Source: Paragonimus westermani (Eukaryota; Platyhelminthes; Trematoda; Plagiorchiida; Troglotrematidae). Taken from it: a stretch of DNA of 64,000 bases. The notes beneath the pieces were generated by a model. That model ran no database searches, was not told the origin of the DNA, and worked only from the letters and a program-made list of their open reading frames with translations. Below are positions 27,501 through 39,500 of this stretch, in pieces. The translations under genes and the position numbers were made by a program. Every line of letters starts with the position of its first letter. Position 1 is the stretch's first letter. The stretch covers positions 1-64,000 of the forward strand of contig QNGE01002381.1 in assembly GCA_008508345.1 (NCBI GenBank). Reading direction: 5' to 3'.

Positions 27501-30500
27501 CATCCAAAAGGATGAACTAAGAGAACTGTTGGTGCTCTGTCCAAGTAACGTTCAATTTTTGTTCAACAATGCGATCTACCGACAGAGGGATGGAGTGACA
27601 ATGGGCTCGCCTCTAAGTCCCCTGTTAGCAGTCATCGAACAATATGCATTTTACAAACGCTATGTTGGTGATATTTTTGGCGTCATCAACAAGAATGCTA
27701 ACATGGACAGAGTTATGGCAGCTTTTAACTCCGCTCATAGCAGTGTTAAATTCACCAAGGAGTCAGACAACAATGGTGAAATAAATTTCTCGGACGTTGG
27801 TATAATAAGAAGGGAAGATGATTGAATCCGACGAACGGTGTACAGAAAACAGACTTGGAATGACCAGTACATTCCCTTCGACAAGTTTGTTTCTCTAAAT
27901 CAAAAGCGAAACCTCATAAGATGCCTGACGGGTAGAGCGTTAAAGATCTGCACCTGTGACACTTTACAAGCTGAACTAGACTTTCTACAAAAAGTGTTCA
28001 TGCAGAATGGCTAACCAATGCGTTTCATTCAGAAGGCGATGCAGGCGGTAGAGTTGAAACTTAAGCAACCATTTGTGAATAAGAAACTTGCGTTCATTGG
28101 TCTTACTTTCAAGGAAGATCCCATGGCTGAATTTATCTACAGAAGGCTAAGAAAGTCAGTCGAAACAACCCACCTTGCCGCTCAATTGTTTATCAATTTC
28201 CGTTCAACACCCGTTATCATGCCATAACTCAAACACAAACTTCCATGTTCTACAAACAACTATTGTGTGTACTCATATTTTTGCTCGTGTCAAGCATCAC
28301 ATATTGGTCGTACTACAAGGCGATGGTCGGACAGAGTGCGTGAACACCATTCTGCGTGGCTGAACGGTGGTGTGATTAAAACGGTTTCAAGCGCGATTGT
28401 TGCTCACTTGACTGACCCCAATCATTCTGTCAGTAAGAACGATGCTATTCGGATTGTCTATCGAGTACCAAGGAGTCGATCGAAAGTGGTAAGATTCTTA
28501 ATGTTGACCGTTGTCGAAGCCAGCACCATCCGATTGCGCAGCCCTGACCTCTGTGCTCAGAAGTGGTTCGTGCGGACACTTAAGCTCCCTTGGCCCACAA
28601 TCAATCAAGCTCATGATTTGGAACAGCGATCACGTAACTGATAGCAAACAAGTTGTCCTTAACCTACATTGACCGTTTTTCTGACTCACACTAGTCACTG
28701 TTTTCATATTTATTGTGCTGTAATTAGCCTGATGATCAAACACAGAAAACAAGTCTTGTTTGCTACCCTGTCGTTCTCATGACTTCAATGGGTATTTTCG
28801 AACGAATGTACAAAGTACACGAATATCAAAAGCTTCCTACTACTAAAGGTAACCGTGAAACTTTGTATTCAAAGTTTACGTGCCGTATATTGCTAAGTTG
28901 ACTACTACCGGTTCCATTCGTACTTGGTTTTTCATTCTCTCCTTTCAGAATGTCATTTCCGTTTATTTATGTTGGCCAGTTGAGGATGTACAAACAAATT
29001 TTGGATGACATTAACAACATATTCCATCTAATTTGTAGGAATGGAAGAACTCAAACCTGCAAAGTTGGCCAGTAAGTTCAATTCTGCAAATCTGTACAAA
29101 ATAAAATGTGGTGGAACTACCGAAAATATCTATAAAACGTTCAAACACGCCAAATGAAGTTATGAGATTAATAAAGTAATGAACTTCACTCACCTTTCAT
29201 GTGTGTCCGCTAAACCGTTGGGCCTGCTATCAGCGTGAGACATAAATTTAGTCAGTAACGAGAGGACAGACAGAGTGTCCATTAGAAATCACAATCGCCG
29301 GGGTTTCCAGGGTCTCCGATCGATATACGCCAATGGAATTCCAGTGTCTTCGTGTATCTTTGTTGAATACATGAGTCCGGGTTGAGTAATCGAATAACAA
29401 GGGTGGTCTGTAGATCACGTCAACCGAGCATGTGAAAGTTTTGAGCACATAAGGCTGTAGTGTGTAACTTTCAGTGCCGATTTGCAGAAGTGTCAGATTG
29501 TCAAAACAGTTTTCAGCCGAGAATCTAAGTTGGAAGGCACGCTGTATCTAAGCTTGATCCGTCAGCACAAAGAACATGTATCAACGTTCGTTTATAACTT
29601 GCAACCAAAAGTGTTTTCAAACAGAACCAAGTGAGACAAATAACAACTACCCCTGATACTCTTGATCCGCGGTTCTAAGAACATTTCTAAGGTAAGTTGA
29701 AGCGCAAGTAATCAATAATTTTACTAAAAGAAACGTGGAGTTCATGGTGTATGGGGCGCTTTTTGGTTTTGGTTTCAAGTCGTGTTATTTCGGTCATTTT
29801 AATCGTGCAACCTCCTAATATGCTATGAGAACCTTCCACGATTCCAGTTCTTCCAACTGACCACTCTAACCTGCACAGTTGTAATCCTTATCGAATGACG
29901 AATCGGAAACCAGAAACAACGAACCAAAAGACACAATTCTGGCAACACGCTTCATTCTGTGAGGTACTTACCAGATAGCGAAGCGAACCTAACCGATTCA
30001 AGTCAGGAAGCTATGGCAGTAAGTATGAAAATAGACTTCCGATCAGTCAGCGGGTAACAATCAAAGAGACAAAAATTTCCACTTACTGTGACGTTTAAAT
30101 TATACGCTGAAATGTTTGTGGTCGTAGCCATCGGAAGGTAATTATTTTACAAAATGCGAGTTAAATAACCCCAGTAGCTGCAGACTGCTCTAAAACACGA
30201 AATATTGATGCCTACACGTTCACTGCCACATTAGGGTCAATATTAGTGGTTTGTAGGAGGCCTATAATCATAGACAACAATAAGGACAAAAAGCAACTCT
30301 CAGTAGGCAAGTAGACAAAAGCGATCTCACTAAAATTCTGCCTAAAGGCGATATACCCACCAGCTTTTCTCGAGGCGCGTTTCTGCGTGCTTTGATATGG
30401 CAATTGTGAATAGCACTCATGCCAGTCTGCACCGATAGCCCACCTTTTTGGTCGCTTTGGAATCATCCGGGCAAATTTAAGTGTAATTCTATCAGTGCTA

Positions 30501-33500
30501 TACACTGGTTGCACACCACAGCGTCAAAAAGAAGTGAGGTGTTACCCAATTACTATTTCATACGGGTGGTTTCTGATTTTGAATGGAGTTGCATGGTTTT
30601 CGGAATGCGCGTATCTCGAAGGTAGAAAAGACAAAAATTGTAATCGGAAAAAGAAGGCTATATAACCGCTATAGAAGTGACTATAGCAGATATCAGTATG
30701 TAAAGCGAACACATTTGAGGTTCGTAATCACACCGGTAGGTGCTGACGTCTGAGTTAGAATAATCTCGTGAAACATGACTTTTGAGATCACTGACATTGG
30801 TGGGCACACTTGCGTCTTTCGGCCCTAAGTGTTACCCACTGAAAACGCCACTAAATCATCTAACAAGCCGACCGAAATAAGTGATCAAGTCTCATGCCGG
30901 GACTTGTGAAACTGGTAGAGATATATATTCGTGATTAACACGTACATGAGGAGTGACTTGAAACAACGAAACATTTCAGCTGAAGATCTGTTAAAATGTT
31001 ACTGAGAGGCAGGAACAACCACAAAATATTTCACCCCGTTTATCACCTCCCTTCTCTTTGCAGATTTTTCACACACTGTGACTGTAACATTCGAGAGACC
31101 TGCTAGAGAAATAATGATTATGTGCATGCTGTTGGGAAAATTAACCATGACACAAGTATTTTGGAGTCATGAAAAGGTGAGCAACTATGTGGATTCTTCA
31201 GCGATTTCATGTGCATCTTTGTTACCAAAGTCTCCGCGTGTAGATCGAACCTTTAAAATCGGAAACCGCTAGGCGATAAAGTGCACACCACATCCATTGC
31301 TGACAACTCTAAATTACCTCCATCATTACAAATTTGATTGATCTGATCTCTTCAGAATAATTTATTTTCCAATCGTCCTACAGATAAGCGTCCGCATTTA
31401 AAGTGTTTTCTCCGTGCCCAAATAACCTGCTATGCAATACCGTTTCACGACGGTTACTAATTTCACTCTCTAATCCATCAAACTAGTTAGAGTAGTGCTT
31501 ATAGAAACTTATAACCAAACGTTTAGATGTGGTTGTTTGGGTCTATCTAAGGTGGGTCCACTGGCAGAATGATATATACAGTCGTCTTACTGGCACGTGA
31601 AATAGTCAAAATACCGGTTATGAGGAGAATGTGAACTGCTTAAGATCTCTATCAAGGGCAAAACTGGAGTCTAGCGCCTCATCACAAAAACGGTCGAATC
31701 AGTCGAATTCAACGCAATATTTACCGTCATATGTGGGTGATTTTCAGGTTACATCGTTGAAAATCCTTAACCATTAGTCAGGAAGAAAGCAACCAATACT
31801 TAGTAGGTTGGTTCAGACACCATATTTTGAAAAATGCTTGAGAATTTTTGTTTTTCTAGTTTAACCTCACGAAACATGCTCATGTTCCATACGCGACAAA
31901 GATTATTGATCATTCTTCTTCAAAGCACTAAGATGAAATCAGACGCAATGTAATTAAGACGGCACAAACCGGAGTAAAGTTTAGTCTTTAACAATTTCCA
32001 GTCATTCAACTATCTGTGCCCTAGTTCATGCAATTAATTTTCAGGAACCAATTGCCGCAGCTTTAATAGGCTCCATCCTATTCGGTGAGTTGGCCAGCAA
32101 ATCCGATGACGTCACATGCAAAGAAGAGTATGAGGAAGCCGCAAGGTAAAACTGTTTCCCGAATTTACTTTATTACTGCTTTCGACAGAAACAGGTTCAA
32201 TAACAATTGAAAGAATAATGAAACGTAAATGTTTGGTGATCCGGATGTCTAAGTGATTGTTCACTTTGGAATCCATATACTTGCATTTTGATGTAAACTT
32301 GAGGAAATTCACTTGAATTAATTGTTCACTTTATAAATATGGCTGGAGTTAGTGACACAAAAAATGGCACGAATATGTTCTGAGAAGCTTGTAGGTGTCT
32401 GGTGACTGATATCCTGATAACCCAAGCTCGTTCCAATTGCCCCATATTCCGGACTCGGAAATTCTTCAGAACTGTGGTTTCTAACTACGGGACATTATCA
32501 CGAAGAAAGTGGCCAACTCCGGTCCACGGCCTGTCGAGTTATCAACCAGTTAACGAGGATGAAGTCTGGAGAGTAGCCCTCGGTGTGAATATTTGTTCTG
32601 TACTGTTGTGAACTTATATGGACATGTGTTTCTCACTTCTGAAGGTCAAATATCTTTGGAATTTTCTATAAAACTGCGTATACGAGTACAGTGAACCTGG
32701 TTCCACTGGGTCACTTTGAACCCGTCAAACGACCTATCAGATTGTTTGTCAAGGCCGGAGCTGTTGAATTCGGCGACGTCAGCATGCTCGACGACGTCAG
32801 TAGCACGGTGGCAAAAGTTATATCGACAGTATTTTCAGAAGACGTGGTAATTTTCGTGTGAATCTGGTAAATGTTCACAATAATCCAGTTGACTACGGTT
32901 GTTTAGTTTGTGTGCCTACATCCACCACAGCATATTTGTTCAGAGTAAACGGACTTCATTGGATTTTGAACAAATACTAATGAGGTCAATGGCGCAGTGG
33001 ATAACACGGTTACCTCATGATTGGAATGGCCGCAGTTCAAATGCCGGCTGTGGCAAGGATATGCACTACTGACGAGCTCTAATGAGAACGAAACTCGAGT
33101 CTAGTGCTTCTTTTCGAAAGAGGCTGGCTGAAAAGTCTATCTGAATGCGAACGCTGCGATCAAATGTGAGTGATGGTCAACTAAGAATGTCGTATATTAG
33201 GCCTTGCATTACAATGCGCACATGGTTGTCTTCAGTTTTTCGGCGTTTTTGTATAGTGAAGCCCGGGTGACTGAACGTTCGGCCAAGAATACTCGGTGTT
33301 TACAAGAGAAAAGACATACTAGTGAGAAGTAACTGTTTACCTGTTTTTTTCCGTAAAGATATCCCCAGCCGTTAATTTACAGGCGGAACTACCCAAGATA
33401 AATTTATGCCTGTTGTCCATGTGTATTGGTTTAGTTGCTGTTCATGCTCTATGACGTTTTGCATGTTGGTTGGAACTTATCAAAGCAATCTAGTCGTGGT

Positions 33501-36500
33501 TTAGTATGTCGTGTTGGTGCGAAGTACCGGATTATTTCTAATCCCTTTCAAAGGACATTTGAAGAAAAGGCTGAGGAGGTGCTGGATGAATGTTACCAAG
33601 AGGACCGTTTGCGCACACAATTGCTCCTATGTCGTAAGCTAGAGTTCTACGGTGGAAGCTCGGTCATTCGTTTGGCTGCACGTGGACGATGTATTCGTTT
33701 CATGGCTCACCCATGTTGTCAGGATTTACTCTCCGGTGTATGGATGGGTGGACTCTCGCCTAAGTATACCTGGATTCAGGTAGGTGCTACTCTGTAACAC
33801 CAGAGAGAGAAATTATGCGGTTTGTAGATGCGCGTACTAGCTCAGTATTGGTGAACATAGTAAAGGTTAAATTTCATAGTGTAACAGGTGTATTAAGTTT
33901 TTTAATCAGAGTGTAGTTGCTGTAACAAACTTAACTGATTTGTTGTGGATACAGTTTCGAGCATCTTAAGTCGAAGGTATGGAAATGACAAAAACTTCGC
34001 ATGAAAATCAAGAACAAATGTATACAAACCTGTAAGATCGGATGAGGAAACACAAATAAAAAATAACAATTCTTTTTAAACGTTTTACATTTTCCACATG
34101 TTATAAACCAATAGGCTGAATTACGAATTCCAAATTTGGATTTCATATATATGCAAGTACACATTTCGGATTGGGATTTTAATTTCTACCGAAATCTTTT
34201 TCAGCCCCACATCATGATCACCTATTTATCGTTCACCTACAATAAGTGCAAATAAGCTGTTCCTCTTTCAGCTATTACTATCAGATTTGCATGATGAACG
34301 GCGTGGGCGACAAAACTACTAGGAGCAAATGACACTGGAACATAGCCAGTCAAACCCCAATTGTCGCGGACTTACTTCAGACGGCTAGCTTCAAAACATG
34401 TTCGGATGGGTTAGTGTGTTCCTATTAATAATTCAAACAATACTGTGTATAGTATAATAAATTTCAGCTGTTTGCACTTGCAAAGAATAACATATACAGT
34501 AAACTAGTCTGTTTAAGTCCAGCAGCCGACCGGGTCAATGAGAAGCGGGTTGCCAGCAAAACAGAAGTCCATAGACTTATCTGTCTAAGGAGTATGGCTG
34601 ACCTTTGATCGCTTGTAAGATATCCGCACCAAATTTAGTACGAATGAAGCTGAACAGTTTGGGCGTCATCTTTAACACGTTACTGATAAACAGATTGAGA
34701 ATAACACAACGTTGCGAACAAGTTGTAATACTCTACGTTTCAACCACCTCGAGTGGTCTTCCTCAGGAGTGTTGTAATCGAAATCCTGTTCTGTTCTGTG
34801 ATAAACTGTTTCGTTTTACGATACCACAATCAGTTGATGCTTATTATATATGGGACGTTTTAGTGAAACATCCACATTCCATCTAGAAGTTCGACAGAGA
34901 AATCAGCAGGAGTAACGTGCGTGATACTTTCCCAATCAACAATCCAGTCAAACACGTCTACACATTCAGGCTATCATGAAGTATGTGCACAGCGGAGTGG
35001 TGACAACTTCATGCTAACTATGCACATAAATTTATCTATCACCAAATCCGCAACATTATTCTGTGCTACTGGACAAATGGCTCATCCACATGATGAGCTT
35101 ATGGTCTACAAAGTGCTCTGCAATACATCTGAAAGTCTTTCTTCTGCAACCTAATGGAACATACGGTTCGCATGTAGGCATTTCGAGTGTCGTATGTACA
35201 TCCTACCCCGGGTGGCGCGTACAATTCTACTGAGCAGGGTGAGCCAGTGATCGGTGAAGTTCTACGGAAATGCAGTGTGAAAGAGTATGTTTAGAAATCC
35301 ACGTCAGAACAACAGAAACCCCAGTACATCACCTGATTAGCTGAATTTAGAAGGCCAATGCAAACATTAAACCCGGCGGCCCCGATTCTCAGTTTATACC
35401 GTAAAGACGCACAGGAAACAGTTGCGGCTGCACCTCCGATAAGAATTGCTGGAACAAAGAGAAGACATGAGCAGGACAGCAACATAAGGTTGTGTGAATG
35501 TTTATACCAATTGCATTCGATTACATGATGACATTTTTTGCATACAGTCAAATGTTCCCTCTATTCAGAAAATATCTATTACGATAGTATAAGTGCAGTA
35601 GGTAGCTGCTGATGCTATTACGACGCTGGAACACTTAAAGCTACGAGTGGAAACATTTTGCAAAGGATTTATTCATCACAATCACGGTCAGATATCTGGG
35701 CGGTCGATATATCAGTCACGAAGCGTACGGAGGAGAACAAGAATGAAGAAAAGCACTCCCATTTCCAAACATCGACGTAGGTGAAGAAGGGTCTGATGAA
35801 CAGAGTCACTAGTCGGACCACCTTGCGACTTTATGGACAATGAGGCTAACAGGTTAGTTGTTTGAACTGGGACGAGGTCACAACGGGTGTTAGATAGATC
35901 ATCGTGTGCAGCTTCCTCCCCCCCCACAATTAACAGATTTGTGGGACCCAACGACAAATTGCAAACTGAAAATAATGGCTTGTAGAAATTCAGCTAATTA
36001 TCATTTCCTCTCAGTATTCTGTTTATTTTATCAATTCACAGTTTCTAACCGGAATAATTATTGGCCTGACCTGCCCACTCTTGCTTCCACAAGTGATGAA
36101 GTACACGACAGCAATTGGAGAGGACACAAATGGGGTTGATCAGGTTAGTCTGATAGTTAAGCTTTTTTGTGATACTACTGTTTTATGTTCATCTAAGCCG
36201 TATGATATACATCCGAGTACAGTCATGAGTAAGTCCTTGTGAGAACGTTGTGAGCAAAAGTAGAATGGACAATCATGTCTTATGATTGCCAGAAATCAGT
36301 CATACAAAAAGGTTCACCGCACTTGCTTACTTGTTCAGTCCACAGGAGATGACGGAAATATGCCTGCCAATGTGGCTCGAAAGAGTATTCGCGAACAGGC
36401 TTCACATCTTCGATATTCACTGAGTGTTACTCAAAAAGAAAAGCAACCATCGAAGTAAGTAGGTTAATCACAGTATTTCTTCGATTGATAATTGCAATTT

Positions 36501-39500
36501 TTATGCTTTTAATTGCATGCAGATCTCTGAACAAAATTCCGAACGTGATTAAATCTGCTGGTAGAGTCAAAAATCGAGTTGAGCTTGCTCGTCAATATAA
36601 ACCTCATAAAAAGCTAACACAACCATGCTATATTCAAATATCTTCCTTATTTACAAACAGCACTTAACAAACAGCACTTAACGCAACAAAAGGGCAAGTG
36701 TTGTTAGAAAACTGTGGGTTAAAGTTTATTTTACTGATATGAGTAGTAAGGGAAATACAAGCACAAAATACTGCAAATTCCAAGCAGGCTGTTTTAATAT
36801 TTTTCAATAGCAATGCAGTCATCAGGCAACATTTCTAGTGGTTTGTTTATAAACTAAGTCTCACCTTACTAGGTTCCAAGTGACTAGCGTTCCATTTCGT
36901 ATTTACTCTGCCTACGTCATGACACAAAAGTGTGGACCAACCGATTTCGAAAGGGGAGAGTTTTCGTGTAACGGCGGACGCAACCATGCATAGTAGGAAT
37001 TGACTAAGGAATCCGAAGATTCATAACGGCTATTACTTGCTATCCAAAACGGTCAAAGGACATCGTGTTTATTGTCGAAAGCAGGAACGAGTTGTCTTGC
37101 CAAAGCGTGTATTGTACATTTGCAATCTGTGCCAGTTAGGCAGTGTAAACCAACCTGTCCACACCTGTGTACCAGTTCACACATTCTGTCTTCGTTTGGT
37201 CAGAGAACTACAGAACTCAGCTAGTATTCAGTGACTCAGTCAGCAGGTCGGTTGGATAACCACTAACCACATCGAATACTATTAACAACCGTCGTAGCTC
37301 CCCGAATTTTCTGTTGGCTATCAGAACAGGTCTCATGGTTTGCACACTTTGTCTTAAAAAATTCTGTCTTATTTATCACCTTTGTAGCGTTAGTTCAGAG
37401 TCATGCGGTTTTATATTGAGCCAACCTATACCATGGACCTGAAACCAACTGTACCAGCCAGTAAACTGTGTGCTGTGAATAAACACTAGAAGGCCAAGAA
37501 GTCATCCTTCATCAGGCGCTTGTAGGGAAAAATGGATATCATGGCTTGTTGACCTCAACCTTTACACAACAAGCAAGTTTGCACTGTATTGTATATCTTT
37601 ACTACTGCGTACGCTCGCCAGCGAAAAGTCTACTCACTCATAATAAACAATCAGATCGTTGTTCCAAACGCTGAAAAGAGTAGACTTAGGTTGTTAGATT
37701 AACATTCATTCATGTAGTATATGCAATCTAAAAGTGAATTTGAGTTCACTACGATAAATATTAAGTAAGCACAATCTTCGATCTTGTAATCGAAGTTTTC
37801 TTGGGTCCGATCGGCTCGCCTTAAAAGTCTTAAGCACTGACAGTTTATGATTTAAGAGATTTCACGGAGTTAATTAGAGTATCAATTCAATGCTGATTTT
37901 TGCCATTGGTGGTCCACTAGCAATAACTTGCATGAACTTATACGAAGATTAGTTATTGATTCAGTCATGTATTTTATTCCAATAAGAGTAGGACCTATCA
38001 AACCATTTGAAACATATAGCTCGATTTTCCTTGGTTAAATACTGGTCGAGTTTGTTGAGAATGCCAGTCCCACTAGGACCCCGACTTTACCAGATAAGTG
38101 GATAAAATCCAATAGAGAGCCACGTAAAGCAAAGTAATTGAACAATACACGGTCTTCAATGAAGCCAAAGGCATGGAAAAAATTCACCAGCTTAAACAAC
38201 GCTTGTGAGTATGTTTGTGTGTCCAGACTAACTGGTTGCTGGGGTAGATGTTGTGTGAGGGTCTTGAAACTATCAAAATCTGTACAGATATAGCGACAAA
38301 TGATAAGGAAACAGTATTACAAAATGTACACAGAGACAGAAAAATTTCTGGCGAATTTACTGTGGGCAACAATGAACACTGATCACCACGTCAAAAGAAG
38401 ATCCACATGAAGACCTTAGAAGTATACTTCTCATTATTGGTTTCCTGATGTTCCTGATTTTTCCTGATTGTTCGAAGCTCTACCGTTGGTAGCCAGGTGA
38501 AAAGAGCAATATACGCCTCTTGGATGCAACTCAAGGAATTCTCGCTGCTGCGTTTATACCTCGGTGCAGTATGCCACAATATTTGGACAGCCAGATGTAT
38601 GAAAGTTCGTTGTCAGTGATGTGTTCTACGCTCAGGTGTTCATTAAACAATGCAGCCAAACTGAAAGCTCTGGTGTGTCTCTAGAGTTCAGACAAACTGA
38701 AGCATGACTGTTATACAAAAACAACTAGGATCCTGTTTACCCAATAACTTGAAGATTTTTCACTCAAGCATATACCAAGGCAACCGAAAATAGGTGTAGT
38801 AATTACCAGTAACAATGCAACAGTACAAAACAGCTGGAGATTGGTTGTGTGCAAGACACCACTGTTATGGAGTTCATTTTTCAGTCCAATCGAAGAAGTG
38901 TCTGACAAACTTAAACAAATAGGTTCCGTTTGAAATAACTCTATGGCTCACAAAAACTCGGTTCTCCGATAACCTGGTTGTCGTACCACCAATTTCTGGT
39001 GATCTGGCTAGCACAGGTTAGTGGTGCCAAACCCTCTCAATCTCTGTGTGTACCAACTTTTCATGAAATCACTGTGGTGAACTGTGCTATCAACTAGGGA
39101 TACACAATGATGTTCACCGAGTCGAAAATACAGTAAGAAGCATGTATAGTCAATACATTTCACTTCTTTCCTCACTACCTTCTTGTGTTTGACTCGATTG
39201 AATTAATGTGTATTCAGTGAAACCTGACCGGAATACAGGCAAAGTTTGGTGACTGTTGCAACTACCTGCTTGGAACAGGATGTAGGTTATTACACAATTT
39301 AGCTAAAGTGAGTACACTCTGGTTGGCCATCGCAATTGACTTTTGGCACGTAGAACAGAATTGTCGAGAATGCATCGACTTTTATACAAGAACAAAGCTG
39401 AAAAGTAGGTGAACAGTATGCAAAGTTTGGTATTTGCGGTAAATGGTTTATTAGGGGGCGCAAAGTAAGCAAAGTACCACAGAGACCGATGGAAAGTGTA

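Larger units (their letters stand above)
32146..33553. other. Intron 13
   Basis: About 1.4 kb. It contains an unassigned open stretch (32640-32865) and a plus-strand SINE (32977-33183), both listed separately. Confidence 0.6.
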
